A DNA stretch of 64,000 nt from Pullulanibacillus camelliae. Lineage in GTDB: Bacteria; Bacillota; Bacilli; Bacillales; Sporolactobacillaceae. A program made the position numbers and the translations under genes. The notes below the pieces were generated by a model. It worked only from the letters and a program-made list of their open reading frames with translations, made no database searches and was not told the origin of the DNA. Location: positions 483,518 to 547,517 of the forward strand of contig NZ_BMIR01000001.1 of the NCBI RefSeq assembly GCF_014642655.1, written 5' to 3'. Shown in pieces: positions 16,099 through 25,816 of the stretch (the stretch's first letter is position 1; every line of letters begins with the position of its first letter).

Positions 16099-16584
16099 TT
16101 GGCTGATCACTCATCCAAGGGCAATAGTAGCGACAATGGAGAACTCCGGCGCGTCTATAAAAGTCCGATGCAGCAAATGAATGATTTCTTTGCAAGCGAT
16201 CCACTTGGCGGCCTTCTCGGTTCAATTGATTCCTTTTTTCAACGCCATGCCATGGAGCAATTCGGTGGGTTTCCTGTCGATGTTTATGAAACGTCAACAG
16301 ACTGGGTCGTCAAAGCCGATCTCCCTGGTGTGAAAAAAGAAAATATTCATATCGATACGTTAGGCGATCGCTTACGGATTGCTGTCATCAATCAGGAGGA
16401 CTCCGAAATCAACAATGCAAATAATTATTATCGAAGAGAAAGACATATGGCACGCATGGAGCGGGAAATCCCCCTCCCTTATCAAATTCATAGACAAAGA
16501 ACAAAAGCGCGATTCCTTAATGGCATTTTAGAAGTCCGTGGGCCTAAATATCCTAAAACACGCAACACATTAGACATCGAATAA
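16099..16584 (+). CDS. Hsp20/alpha-crystallin family small heat shock protein
   Basis: ATP-independent chaperone, 161 residues. The alpha-crystallin domain runs from about residue 55 (FPVDVYETSTDWVVKADLPG) through KKENIHIDTLGDRLRIAV to the C-terminal FLNGILEVRGPK. The last part matches the usual beta-9 signature, with GIL in place of GVL. The start is TTG with AAAGGGGG eight bases upstream; no ATG with a site exists in this frame nearby. The gene is single and ends at a terminator. Holdase activity for unfolded proteins is expected by family. Confidence 0.88.
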   Translation: MADHSSKGNSSDNGELRRVYKSPMQQMNDFFASDPLGGLLGSIDSFFQRHAMEQFGGFPVDVYETSTDWVVKADLPGVKKENIHIDTLGDRLRIAVINQEDSEINNANNYYRRERHMARMEREIPLPYQIHRQRTKARFLNGILEVRGPKYPKTRNTLDIE

Positions 16585-16617
16585 GCTACCTTCTGTTACA
16601 GCGGGTAGCTTTATTTC
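16583..16617 (+). terminator. terminator after hsp20 gene
   Basis: AAGCTACC / GGTAGCTT stem, 13-base loop, followed by TATTTC. The stem begins at the stop codon. Confidence 0.75.
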
Positions 16618-16639
16618 ATTCCCCATACCGCTATCCCCA

Positions 16640-17254
16640 CTATAATGATTTAAATATATACTTATTTTTTGGTCTTCCCACTTTGCCATACTCGACGATA
16701 ACGTCAACCACATCGCTTTCCACTAAATGATTGAGATAACGATGTATCGTTTGATAGGAAATAGGGACATGTTTTTCAATTTCATTAATGGTCAACGGCG
16801 TTTCACGCTTAATCATAAACTTTTTGATTGTCCCTAAGGTATCAGGATTAATTCCCTTATCCACGATGATTTCACGCTGCTTAGCCAGTAATTTTGCTGT
16901 TTTTAAATTAAGACGAATGCGCGAAAGGAGATCTGGCGCTTTAATTGGCTTCAATGCAAAATCTGTTGCTCCAGCAGCAAAAAACTTATCCGCAACCTCT
17001 TGACGATCCTCCACAGTAAGCACAAGGAGGGGAACAGAAGGATTGATAGCACGTATTTCTCTCACTGTTTTAACCCCATCCCATTGAGAGAGATGATAGT
17101 CGACAAGGACAAGGTCGGGAGAAGCTTTTAGAAAGTATTGCACACCACTGTACCCTGTTTCCGCCTCAATTACTCGCCAATTGGAAAACTGACAAATCTC
17201 TTTAATCGTAAAGCGGATATCCTCATTATCATCAATGATAAGAATCTTTGTCAT
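16640..17254 (-). CDS. response regulator, CitB/DcuR-like
   Basis: A 204-residue response regulator. The receiver domain has the acidic pair Asp8-Asp9 (ILIIDDNED), phosphoacceptor Asp52 (LVLVDYHLSQWDG) and the conserved Lys in FALKPI. The C-terminal part is a winged-helix type DNA-binding domain (LTINEIEKHVPISYQTIHRY, then GRPKNKYIF), as in CitB/DcuR regulators. I start at ATG 17254, six bases after AGGAGG; the upstream ATG 17272 precedes that site. It overlaps the end of the kinase gene by 23 bp, so the two are translationally coupled. The stimulus is unknown, though relatives sense C4-dicarboxylates or citrate. Confidence 0.87.
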   Translation of the reverse strand: MTKILIIDDNEDIRFTIKEICQFSNWRVIEAETGYSGVQYFLKASPDLVLVDYHLSQWDGVKTVREIRAINPSVPLLVLTVEDRQEVADKFFAAGATDFALKPIKAPDLLSRIRLNLKTAKLLAKQREIIVDKGINPDTLGTIKKFMIKRETPLTINEIEKHVPISYQTIHRYLNHLVESDVVDVIVEYGKVGRPKNKYIFKSL

Positions 17255-18605
17255 CATCTTCCTCCTTTTCATATAAGGGGAGTGCGATCATTACTTTTGT
17301 AGAATTCGCGTCACTATCAATCGTCACTCGCCCGCCATGCTGCATCACCACGGCTTTAACAAAGGGTAACCCTAGACCTGATGAATGTTTCGTTGAATAG
17401 CCTTCCTGCCATATACCTTTAATGACTTCTGGTGCAATCCCCGGCCCATCATCACTGACAATTATGAATAGGTGACTGTCATCTCGTTTCGCCTGTAACA
17501 CAACATGTCCTGGTTGATTACCAATGGAAAACACCGCGTTTTCAATCAGGTTCGTAAGCGCCCGTGCCATTCTAATTTTATTGACACGAATTGCTGGCAG
17601 ATCTGGAGCACTCTCAACGGAAAAAGCGATCAGGGGATGAGAAAGAACGGTATGACTTGTCGCATAATCAAAAAGCTCTTTGACTTGCACCTGTGTCCTA
17701 ACATCCTCTCTTAGAATCTCTGCAATCATCTCTTTCATCTTTTGAACCGAGCCTTGAATGCGATTGCTATACGCCTTCATCTTCTCATGGTGAGGAAGAA
17801 CCATCTCAATAAGAGAGGTTAACCCTTCGATTGAAACAAGCGGGGTTTTGAGATCATGGACAAGGGTGTGTACTTCTTTAAATACTCTAGATTCCAAAAC
17901 TGCGATGCGCGCATCCTTTAATTCCCGTTCCTGCTCCTGATATTTGTTCAGTGTATGAATCTGTTTATTAAAAGTATAGATAAGTAATGTGAAGAAAAGT
18001 GTCAGAACAGAAAACAGGATAAAAAAAAGTGTAGAAATCGAATTAAGCAATTTATTATTTGTCAAATAACCATCAGCAACCTTAATGCTTGTGGCCAAAT
18101 CATCGCTTCCAAAGCCAAGAGAAGAAAGACTCGGAATTAAGTTCAACCATTCTAAAGATAAAATAATTAAAATAAGTACACTGATTAAGGGAAAAAGACG
18201 AAATTTATCATTTGAAACACTATTAAATAGGATAAAAGCGCAACTTAAGATGAGGAGATGAATGGTATAGGAATATTGTTCAGTATGTATAACATTTTCT
18301 ACAAAAATAGCTTCAATGACAATAAAGGCAAAGAATCCTTGAAAAAGTGATGACGCCTGTTGCTTCACAATAGCAAGGGATAAAAAAAGGGCGCCAAGAT
18401 AAATGAAGGTGCACATCACCAGCTGATGAAGGACGTAGAAAAAGACAGAAAGAACAAGCGTACCACTATCTGCTGTTTCAATACTCTGTGTGACTCTAGC
18501 AAATAAAAGCAGTACCATTTCTCTTGTAAAAAACGGCAAGGTCATGGCCAGCCCTAGTAATGCCAATCCCGACATCCCATATAAAATATTCAGTGGTTTG
18601 ACCAT
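17232..18605 (-). CDS. membrane sensor histidine kinase
   Basis: A 457-residue sensor kinase. The first 210 residues hold about seven hydrophobic segments with no large extracellular domain, so sensing is probably within or at the membrane. A short coiled coil (NKQIHTLNKYQEQERELKDA) leads to the dimerisation helix with phospho-His (VHDLKTPLVSIEGLTSLIE). The HATPase has an N box (ALTNLIENAVFSI), a G1 box (DDGPGIAPEV) and a G2 box (SSGLGLPFVKAVVMQHGG). It is the partner of the overlapping response regulator. A DUF6305 gene lies 108 bp upstream and may be part of the same signalling unit. Confidence 0.9.
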   Translation of the reverse strand: MVKPLNILYGMSGLALLGLAMTLPFFTREMVLLLFARVTQSIETADSGTLVLSVFFYVLHQLVMCTFIYLGALFLSLAIVKQQASSLFQGFFAFIVIEAIFVENVIHTEQYSYTIHLLILSCAFILFNSVSNDKFRLFPLISVLILIILSLEWLNLIPSLSSLGFGSDDLATSIKVADGYLTNNKLLNSISTLFFILFSVLTLFFTLLIYTFNKQIHTLNKYQEQERELKDARIAVLESRVFKEVHTLVHDLKTPLVSIEGLTSLIEMVLPHHEKMKAYSNRIQGSVQKMKEMIAEILREDVRTQVQVKELFDYATSHTVLSHPLIAFSVESAPDLPAIRVNKIRMARALTNLIENAVFSIGNQPGHVVLQAKRDDSHLFIIVSDDGPGIAPEVIKGIWQEGYSTKHSSGLGLPFVKAVVMQHGGRVTIDSDANSTKVMIALPLYEKEEDDDKDSYH

Positions 18606-18713
18606 AAAGGCATCCCTCTTTAAATCTATGTTGAAAAGTAAATAGATAGGAATTATCTTTTCAATAAACTCTTCATCTTAAAGCCCTGCTGAGCCGTCAG
18701 CCTCTTTGTTGCT

Positions 18714-19304
18714 CTACCGAAAGACCGAATTCATCGGCAATTTCATATCTTGAATCCGTTGAACTAAAGTAATCGAAAAGCCATAGCGCTTGGCAAGCTG
18801 CCTTAAATAGCCACTATAATCCGCCCCTCTAAGACCAATGAGATAATGTGTATATGGGGCTGCCTCTCTAAAAAAAGCCATGGTTTGTTCATCAAGACGT
18901 CCCGGCCCACCAAGGTGAAGCAAAATCAACGGTATCCCACGCCTTTTGGTTTGTTTACAGATGGCCTTTACCCGTCTCTTTTCTTCCTCTAGTGAACGGA
19001 TCGTTGTCTTCAAACCGTTTGGACTATAACCAACAACCAAGACAACAGTCTGATAATCGTATAAATCTGACGCCAAGGCTGTCGGTCTATAATCAGCAGA
19101 GAGATGAAGCTCCTGTGCCATCCGCTGAACAATAAAGCCATCAGGATCTTGCCCAGCAGAAGTAATAAGGACCTTTTCCTTGCCAATAGGTGTAGGTAAG
19201 TTAGGGAGCGTGTACATTAAATATTTAGGCGCCTCCATCGCTTTATGAGCAACAATGACAATGCTTAAACTTATAAGAAGAGGGATGATATATGCCCTCA
19301 TCAT
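18714..19304 (-). CDS. DUF6305-like membrane-anchored protein
   Basis: A 196-residue protein with one N-terminal hydrophobic segment (AYIIPLLISLSIVIVAHKAM) acting as signal anchor. The rest is a soluble alpha/beta domain: KVLITSAGQDPDGFIVQRMA, TVVLVVGYSPNGLKTTIRSL, GIPLILLHLGGPGRLDEQT, then YLIGLRGADYSGYLRQLAKR. It resembles DUF6305 as I remember it; function unknown. I start at ATG 19304, a few bases after TGGGGGGCGG, rather than 20 codons upstream where no site is seen. Its position ahead of a kinase with no extracellular sensor domain suggests it may supply the ligand-binding part (inference). Confidence 0.6.
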   Translation of the reverse strand: MMRAYIIPLLISLSIVIVAHKAMEAPKYLMYTLPNLPTPIGKEKVLITSAGQDPDGFIVQRMAQELHLSADYRPTALASDLYDYQTVVLVVGYSPNGLKTTIRSLEEEKRRVKAICKQTKRRGIPLILLHLGGPGRLDEQTMAFFREAAPYTHYLIGLRGADYSGYLRQLAKRYGFSITLVQRIQDMKLPMNSVFR

Positions 19305-19518
19305 CGACCGCCCCCCACCAAGGATAAGGAACATTTGGCTTGTACTTATTGTTTCGCTTAACAAGAGGTTTCTTAAGCATTTCTCAAACAGGTATCCACA
19401 AGTCGATTGTTTTATAGCTTCTTAATCATTAAAAAACTATAGAGCAGTGCTTTATTCAAGTCTTACTCCATAGTTTAGCTTAATTTTAACTCAGCGGAAA
19501 TCACCAGTCGACGGTCCC

Positions 19519-20424
19519 CTACTTTTTTGTCCGCGGATCAAAGGCATCACGCAAGCCATCCCCCAAAAGATTAAATCCTAGAACCGTGATAAGAATCGCT
19601 AATCCCGGAAAAATGACGACCCAAGGTGCCGTCTGCAATGCTGCCCGCCCCGCATCAAGCATCGCTCCCCACTCTGGTTTCGGAGGCTGTACCCCTAAGC
19701 CTAAAAAGCTTAAACCGGCTGCATCCAAAATGGCTGTCCCAATGCTTAAGGTCGTCTGCACGATAATCGGCGCCATACAGTTAGGGAGAACATGGCGGAA
19801 CAGTACGCGAAATTGTCTAGCACCTCCTGCACGTGCCGCTTCAATATACTCTGACTCCTTGACGGATAAAACAGAAGAACGAACAATTCGCGCGAATTGA
19901 GGGATGCCAACGATACCAACCGCAATCATTGTATTTGTTAATCCTTTACCCATGACGGCAACTATAGCGATCGCTAATAGAATGCTTGGAAAGGCCATAA
20001 GAATATCAATGACACGCATCACAAGCATATCCAGCCATTTGCCAAAGAAGCCTGAAATCGCGCCAAGAAATGTGCCAATCACTAACGCAATCCCAACAGC
20101 GATGAGGCCGACTTGGATGGAGATCCGCGAGCCGTAAATTAAGCGACTGAGAATATCCCTTCCTAATTCATCGGTTCCTAGCCAATGGGCACCTGAAGGG
20201 CTTTTATAACGACTAAATAAATCGCCTTGCGTTGGATCGTGAGGGGCAAGAAAAGAAGCAAACAGCGCAACTAAAATTAACAGGACAATAAGGATTAAAC
20301 CAATAAGAGAGGTTTTGCTGCTTATCATGCTTTTAAGGGCCTCGAAAATCGGCCGTTTTTTCTCTGTGGGATGGGCTGCTAAGGGAGCAGCGTTGTGATT
20401 ATCCAGTTTCACCTCTGCCGACAT
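19519..20424 (-). CDS. peptide ABC transporter permease (DppC/OppC type)
   Basis: Second membrane subunit of a dipeptide/oligopeptide importer, 301 residues, six spans. An N-terminal cytoplasmic tail and OppC_N segment (PHDPTQGDLFSRYKSPSGAH, then WLGTDELGRDILSRLIYGSR) precede the permease core. The EAA loop reads ESEYIEAARAGGARQFRVLF, followed by RHVLPN. It is the last gene of the five-gene transporter operon, 18 bp after the DppB-type gene. The ATG is preceded by GAAAGGGTGTGAGCG. Confidence 0.92.
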   Translation of the reverse strand: MSAEVKLDNHNAAPLAAHPTEKKRPIFEALKSMISSKTSLIGLILIVLLILVALFASFLAPHDPTQGDLFSRYKSPSGAHWLGTDELGRDILSRLIYGSRISIQVGLIAVGIALVIGTFLGAISGFFGKWLDMLVMRVIDILMAFPSILLAIAIVAVMGKGLTNTMIAVGIVGIPQFARIVRSSVLSVKESEYIEAARAGGARQFRVLFRHVLPNCMAPIIVQTTLSIGTAILDAAGLSFLGLGVQPPKPEWGAMLDAGRAALQTAPWVVIFPGLAILITVLGFNLLGDGLRDAFDPRTKK

Positions 20425-20442
20425 CTTCGCTCACACCCTTTC

Positions 20443-21447
20443 TCAATCATAACGAATCCTAGGATCAAAATATTTATAAAGAATATCCGTGATCAAGTTA
20501 ATGAGCACAAATAGCACAGCGATGATCAAAATCGTGCTTTGCACCACAGGATAATCGCGGCTTAAAATCGACTGATACACATAGCGGCCAACACCAGGCC
20601 AGGAGAAAATGGTCTCTGTTAACACCGCTCCACCAAGGAGAAAGCCGAATTGTGAACCGATGACTGTCAAAATGGGCAAAAAAGCATTCTTTAAAGCGTG
20701 CTGAAAGATGATCAGGTATTTTGCTAGTCCTTTTGCATGTGCTGTGCGTATAAAATCCTGATTCAATACCTCCAGCATGCTTGAACGCGTCATGCGTGCG
20801 ATCACCGCCATCGGAATGGTACCTAGAGCGAGCGCAGGCATTAGAATATGCTCAAAGCTATCTTTAAAGGCCTGCCAATTTCCTGTTAGAAGGCTATCCA
20901 ATAAATAAATATTTGTGATGAGTTGCAAATGAACACCAACTGACAGCCGACCGGATGGGGGCAACCAGTGGAGCGTGACTGAAAACAGCCAAATCATCAT
21001 CAGGCCTAGCCAAAAAATTGGCATTGACACACCAAATAAGGCGCCTGTCATACTCACATGATCGAACCAAGAATTGCGTTTCACCGCTGAGATAATACCA
21101 GCTAATACACCTATCACAATCGCAAAAATAAGAGCAACAACGGATAATTCAAGGGTAGCTGGCAGTCTTGTACTAATCTCTTCCAACACGGAGTCATGCG
21201 ATTTAATCGAATAGCCTAAATCCCCTTGAAAGACATCCTCCATGTAATCCTTATACTGTACAGGCAATGGGTCATCTAAGCCTAACTCCAGCCTTAATGA
21301 CTGTAATTGTGCTGCTGTCGCCTTATTGCCTAGCATGCTTTTAGCCGGATCACCAGGAATCAAGCGGAGTAAAGAGAAAGCCAATAGCGATACACCTATA
21401 AAAACAGGGATTAACAAGAGCAATCTTCTAATAATATAATTGATCAT
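20443..21447 (-). CDS. peptide ABC transporter permease (DppB/OppB type)
   Basis: First membrane subunit of the peptide importer, 334 residues. The N-terminus MINYIIRRLLLLIPVFIGVS and the segment RLIPGDPAKSMLG are typical of DppB. The EAA loop is QDFIRTAHAKGLAKYLIIFQ, then HALKNAFLP. The C-terminus ends LYKYFDPRIRYD, as is usual for the family. It lies 69 bp after the binding-protein gene with GGGGGAATAG as the ribosome binding site. Confidence 0.93.
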   Translation of the reverse strand: MINYIIRRLLLLIPVFIGVSLLAFSLLRLIPGDPAKSMLGNKATAAQLQSLRLELGLDDPLPVQYKDYMEDVFQGDLGYSIKSHDSVLEEISTRLPATLELSVVALIFAIVIGVLAGIISAVKRNSWFDHVSMTGALFGVSMPIFWLGLMMIWLFSVTLHWLPPSGRLSVGVHLQLITNIYLLDSLLTGNWQAFKDSFEHILMPALALGTIPMAVIARMTRSSMLEVLNQDFIRTAHAKGLAKYLIIFQHALKNAFLPILTVIGSQFGFLLGGAVLTETIFSWPGVGRYVYQSILSRDYPVVQSTILIIAVLFVLINLITDILYKYFDPRIRYD

Positions 21448-21516
21448 TTCTATTCCCCCAAGATGATGAAGGAGCTCCCTCTCGTCAAATCTATAGAGGA
21501 AGCACCTACACGCTCA

Positions 21517-23151
21517 TTACTTAAGTTTAATATAGTTAAAGGGTTCACTACCTGTTGGATGCGGAACATAATCCATGACTTTTTTATTAACAGCCATCGG
21601 TGGTGTCGTGTAAGCAATCGGCACCCATGGCGCATCATTATGGACAATCTCCTGAACCTGCTTATAGATCTCCGTTCGATCATTTTGATCCATCGTTATT
21701 TGCCCTTTCTTTAACAAATCATGGACCTGATCGTTTTTGTAAAAAGCAATGTTGCCAGCAGAGCCTTTTTTGGCATTATCTTTATCTAACAAGACGTATA
21801 AGAAATTATCCGGGTCACCATTGTCCCCGGTCCAGCCCATTAAGGCAGCATCGTGCTCACCATCTTCCGTCTTCGCCAAATGGGTATCCCAATCGTTTTC
21901 AACAATATTGACCTTAATATTCACGTCCTTAAGCATTTGTTGAATGGCTTCCGCAGTTAGCTTAGGCTGTGGCATATACGGACGCGGATTTGTCATAGTA
22001 TAAAGGTTCATCGTAAAGCCATCACCATAGCCAGCTTCTGCTAATAGCTTTTTCGCTTCTTCAACATTGTAGCTATAGTCTTTCACATCATCGTTATAGC
22101 CCCAAAGAGAAGGCGGCATGGGATTCTTTGCTTCTTTTCCAATGCCTTGATACAAAGACATCAGCTTTTTCTTATCAATGGCCATATTAATCGCTTGACG
22201 CACTTTTTTATTAGACATCGGACCCTTTTTACTCGTATTCATTGCCATGTAAGCCACATTCATCGATGGCCGGCTCACTATTTTTAAATTGGAATCATCG
22301 GTAACCTTTTGCATATCTTCAGGATTCAGACCATCCATCACATCAATCGTTCCTGCCTGCAGTTCCATGAAGCGCGCACTGTTATCAGGAATGACACGGA
22401 AGATAACCTTATCGACATCCGCCACCTGACCAAAATACTCCTTATTTTTATGCAGCGTAATCTTGTCATCCTTTACCCAACTATCAAAAATGAAAGGTCC
22501 TGTCCCCACCGGATGTTTAAAATAATTGTCACCATATTTCTTTATGGCTGTTGGACTTGCAATACCGAATGGCGGCATGGCTAAAGTTTGTAGGAAAGGA
22601 GCATTCGGCTCGCTTAATGTAAACTTAACCGTGTAATCATCAGCAGCCTCCACATCACTGATAATGCCCTTCATGTTATCCTTGCTTGCCCCAAACATAT
22701 ACCCGTAATAAACGAAGTCAGCGGATTTGGTCCAACGCTTGAAGTTATATACCACGGCGTCCGCATTAAAATCTGTGCCATCATGGAACTTTACAGCTTT
22801 TCGCAAATGAAAGGTCCAAACCTTGCCATCATCACTGGTTTGCCAGTCTGTTGCCAAAGCAGGCTTAACCTCCGTATTCTCCTGTTTATAACGAACGAGT
22901 GTATCATAAATCTGATTGGTGACATACATTGATTCACCGTCTGTGACTTTAGAAGGATCCAGTTGCACGGAATCGGCCCCTCGTCCAAAGACAAGGGTCT
23001 TATTTCCATTACTTTTACTATTATCAGCAGCCGTTGTGCCACCATTCCCATTATCCTGTGTCGCTGCATCCTTTCCGCTGCTACATCCTGTAGCAATTAA
23101 CAGCAAAGACATAATGAGTGCAAGAATCATAACATATTGCTTTCTCTTCAA
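21517..23151 (-). CDS. peptide-binding lipoprotein (DppE/OppA family)
   Basis: Solute-binding protein family 5, 544 residues. The signal peptide ends in lipobox IATGC (Cys23), so the protein is a membrane-anchored lipoprotein. The family signature is at about residues 115-135 (WTFHLRKAVKFHDGTDFNAD), with a C-terminal NDAPWVPIAYTTPPMAVN. Peptides of two to a few residues are likely ligands; nickel or heme cannot be excluded. It is the third gene of the operon, about 100 bp after the second ATPase gene. AGGGGGGAGAAAC precedes the ATG. Confidence 0.92.
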   Translation of the reverse strand: MKRKQYVMILALIMSLLLIATGCSSGKDAATQDNGNGGTTAADNSKSNGNKTLVFGRGADSVQLDPSKVTDGESMYVTNQIYDTLVRYKQENTEVKPALATDWQTSDDGKVWTFHLRKAVKFHDGTDFNADAVVYNFKRWTKSADFVYYGYMFGASKDNMKGIISDVEAADDYTVKFTLSEPNAPFLQTLAMPPFGIASPTAIKKYGDNYFKHPVGTGPFIFDSWVKDDKITLHKNKEYFGQVADVDKVIFRVIPDNSARFMELQAGTIDVMDGLNPEDMQKVTDDSNLKIVSRPSMNVAYMAMNTSKKGPMSNKKVRQAINMAIDKKKLMSLYQGIGKEAKNPMPPSLWGYNDDVKDYSYNVEEAKKLLAEAGYGDGFTMNLYTMTNPRPYMPQPKLTAEAIQQMLKDVNIKVNIVENDWDTHLAKTEDGEHDAALMGWTGDNGDPDNFLYVLLDKDNAKKGSAGNIAFYKNDQVHDLLKKGQITMDQNDRTEIYKQVQEIVHNDAPWVPIAYTTPPMAVNKKVMDYVPHPTGSEPFNYIKLK

Positions 23152-23249
23152 ATGTTTCTCCCCCCTGATTCATTAGAAATCTTAGCGTTTCAACCGTATG
23201 CTGATATACAAGCCATCGTAAGCTCCGAGACAATAGAGGGCGTATTTGT

Positions 23250-24239
23250 TTACCCGACGACATCGCTCACCTCCTCAACAAAATGACAGGCAGCTTCTTG
23301 ACCGGTGAGTGAAACCACCTTCATTGTTGGCTTTTCGAGTCGACAGCGCTGCTCCGCAAATGGACAGCGTGTATGAAATTTACAGCCCGTTGGTGGAGTA
23401 GCAGGACTTGGCACATCCCCCTTTAAAACGATACGCTCCTTCTTGCGATGGGGATTGGCCTCTGGAATCGCTGATAATAAAGCTTGAGTATAAGGATGCT
23501 TAGGATGAGCATAGAGCTCATCATAGCTTCCAAGCTCCACAATTTCACCTAAATACATGACAGCAACTTGATCACTGATGTGATGAACAACACCAAGATC
23601 ATGGGCAATAAATACATAGGTTAGACCAAACGCCTTTTGCAGGTCCTCCATGAGGTTGACCACTTGTGCCTGAATGGAGACATCAAGTGCTGAAACAGGT
23701 TCATCACAAATGATGAGTTTAGGTTCTAAGGCAAGGGCCCGGGCAATGCCTACCCTTTGCCTTTGACCGCCACTGAATTCATGGGGATAGCGTTCTTTAT
23801 GGTAGGAGCTGAGCCCGACCACCTCAAGTAAATAATTGATCCTTTTCTGACGTTCTTCCTTATGCATGCCAAAAACCTTCAGCGGTTCAGCAATGATTTG
23901 CTCCACTGTCATCCTTGGATTCAATGATGCAAAAGGATCTTGAAAAATCAATTGCATATCCTGACGCAGACGTCGTAATTTTTCTCCTTTTAAATGGGTG
24001 ATCTCCTGACCGTCAAAATAAATATGACCGCCTGTAGGCTCGGTTAATTTTAAAATGGTTCTACCTGTTGTCGATTTTCCGCAACCACTTTCTCCTACCA
24101 AACCGAGTGTTTTCCCTTGCTCCACCTTAAAAGAAATTCCATCAACGGCTTTAACGGCACCCACTTTATGAGGAATAATAGCTCCTCGAGTAATAGGAAA
24201 ATGCTTTTCTAAATCCTTCACTTCCAATAATGTGGTCAT
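23250..24239 (-). CDS. peptide ABC transporter ATPase (DppF/OppF type)
   Basis: A 329-residue ATPase. Walker [20 protein letters not shown] (residues 49-67), signature LSGG-type motif as [20 protein letters not shown], Walker [15 protein letters not shown] and the switch His in [13 protein letters not shown] are all intact. The C-terminal Cys-rich extension ([15 protein letters not shown]) is the Fe-S-binding tail of oligopeptide transporters. Start and stop overlap the upstream ATPase gene as ATGA, so the two subunits are coupled and probably heterodimerise. Confidence 0.94.
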   Translation of the reverse strand: MTTLLEVKDLEKHFPITRGAIIPHKVGAVKAVDGISFKVEQGKTLGLVGESGCGKSTTGRTILKLTEPTGGHIYFDGQEITHLKGEKLRRLRQDMQLIFQDPFASLNPRMTVEQIIAEPLKVFGMHKEERQKRINYLLEVVGLSSYHKERYPHEFSGGQRQRVGIARALALEPKLIICDEPVSALDVSIQAQVVNLMEDLQKAFGLTYVFIAHDLGVVHHISDQVAVMYLGEIVELGSYDELYAHPKHPYTQALLSAIPEANPHRKKERIVLKGDVPSPATPPTGCKFHTRCPFAEQRCRLEKPTMKVVSLTGQEAACHFVEEVSDVVG

Positions 24240-25228
24240 GTCGATTCCACCTTTATGTCCTCATACAATAAACAACGCACAAGGTGATGATCATCAAGCT
24301 TTGTCAACGTCGGCTCATGCATTTTACATTCTTCTGTTGCCTGCTTACAGCGATCAGCAAAATAGCACCCTTGAGGCAAATACCGCAAATCTGGTGGATG
24401 ACCTGCTATCGCTTGCAGGCGTCTTTTTTCCTTTTCCATTTTTGGTATAGAATCAAGGAGACCCCAGGTATAAGGGTGCTTAGGATGATCAAATAAAGCG
24501 ATACGATTTGTAAATTCAACCTGTCTCCCGGCATACATAACCATGACGCGATCACAAATTTCAGCGACCACACCTAGATCATGAGTGATCATAATAATGG
24601 CCATCCCGAGTTCTTCTTGTAACCTTTTTAATAGCTCTAGTATTTGCGCCTGAACGGTCACATCCAAGGCTGTGGTCGGTTCATCAGCAATTAAAAGCTC
24701 GGGATCACAAGCGAGTGCCATAGCAATCATCACACGTTGGCGCATACCGCCGCTAAATTCATGAGGATAGTTTTTTAACCGCTGCTTTGGGTCAGGAATT
24801 CCCACCAGAGTAAGAAGCTCGATGGCTCGAGCTTCAGCCTGCCTTTTGCTTAGATCTCTATGCGCACGTACGGTCTCAACTAATTGGCGTCCTATAGTAA
24901 AGACTGGATTGAGCGAAGTCATGGGATCCTGAAAAATCATCGATAGCTTATTGCCTCGAATCCGCCTCATCTGTTTCTCAGATTTGCTCATTAAATCCTC
25001 GCCATTGTAATAAATAGCTCCTTCTACGATACGCCCTGGGGGATTGGGTACTAATTTCATAATTGATAGAGCCGTAATACTCTTTCCGGATCCTGACTCC
25101 CCAACAATGCCCAAGGTTTCTCCAGACCTGATTGAAAAGCTCACACCATCCACAGCTTTGACAACGCCCGTTTTGGTAAAGAAATGCGTATGTAAATTGT
25201 CCACTTTCAGCAGATACTGCTCCTCCAT
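24236..25228 (-). CDS. peptide ABC transporter ATPase (DppD/OppD type)
   Basis: First gene of the peptide importer operon, 330 residues. Walker A is [20 protein letters not shown], the signature is [20 protein letters not shown], Walker B is [14 protein letters not shown] and the switch region is [14 protein letters not shown]. The oligopeptide C-terminal tail has [29 protein letters not shown] precedes the ATG. The 230-bp upstream region is very AT-rich; I could not pick a single promoter or a convincing CodY box. Confidence 0.94.
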   Translation of the reverse strand: MEEQYLLKVDNLHTHFFTKTGVVKAVDGVSFSIRSGETLGIVGESGSGKSITALSIMKLVPNPPGRIVEGAIYYNGEDLMSKSEKQMRRIRGNKLSMIFQDPMTSLNPVFTIGRQLVETVRAHRDLSKRQAEARAIELLTLVGIPDPKQRLKNYPHEFSGGMRQRVMIAMALACDPELLIADEPTTALDVTVQAQILELLKRLQEELGMAIIMITHDLGVVAEICDRVMVMYAGRQVEFTNRIALFDHPKHPYTWGLLDSIPKMEKEKRRLQAIAGHPPDLRYLPQGCYFADRCKQATEECKMHEPTLTKLDDHHLVRCLLYEDIKVEST

Positions 25229-25458
25229 TGTCGTCCCCCCTTATTTTTCTATTTATATATAATTCTAAATTTTATATATATTTATTAGTATCGTGTTTTT
25301 AATATACACAAATAAGTATATCCATGGGGTTTTTTCTCATATTTCTCATTGTTTTTTCTTTCTTTTTTAATTATTTAAAATTTTAAACAAAAGAATAACC
25401 TACTGGCAGTTTCCCTGTCCTTGGGGCAGGAGCGGATAAATTCTGAAGCTATAACAAC

Positions 25459-25490
25459 AAAACGACCAAGCCAAAAGGCTTAGTCGTTTT
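25459..25490. terminator. terminator after the small gene at 25501
   Basis: AAAACGAC-C-AAGCC and GGCTT-A-GTCGTTTT form a 13-bp stem with one mismatch and an AAAA loop. The flanking A and T runs would let it work in both directions. Confidence 0.8.
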
Positions 25491-25500
25491 ATTTATCATG

Positions 25501-25674
25501 CTATTGATTGGGACTGGGGTCATACTCATCATAAATTAGCTTGGTGACTGTTGTTGACTCCCCACGGCGAATCTCTTCGTCTGTCGCTTCCGCCTCTAGC
25601 TCTTCATCGTTATCGATGCCATTAGCGATGGTTGGTTTCTTGCTTTCAGCAAGTGGTTTTCCTTTTTTGTCCAT
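25501..25674 (-). CDS. small acidic protein, unknown function
   Basis: A 57-residue gene with a perfect ribosome binding site (AAGGAGG, nine bases before ATG 25674) and a terminator ten bases after the stop. The protein starts with Lys-rich MDKKGKPLAESKKPT, has a strongly acidic middle (DNDEELEAEATDEE) and ends KLIYDEYDPSPNQ. No membrane segment. I do not recognise the family. The combination of site, composition and terminator makes it very likely real. Confidence 0.75.
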   Translation of the reverse strand: MDKKGKPLAESKKPTIANGIDNDEELEAEATDEEIRRGESTTVTKLIYDEYDPSPNQ

Positions 25675-25816
25675 CTTCTATTTCCTCCTTAAGCTGATAA
25701 GGATAGTCTTTCCATTCAAAAAACATTTATGACCAATCCCGCTTAAGAAGTTAGAGCGCTTTGGCGTGCCGAATCCTCTCTTTCATTCTAAGCACCTAAA
25801 ATGTATGCCTTTATTT

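Noticed and set aside
25229-25330. CodY box upstream of the peptide transporter operon
   Set aside because: AAATTTAGAATT is only a partial match to the consensus in very AT-rich DNA.
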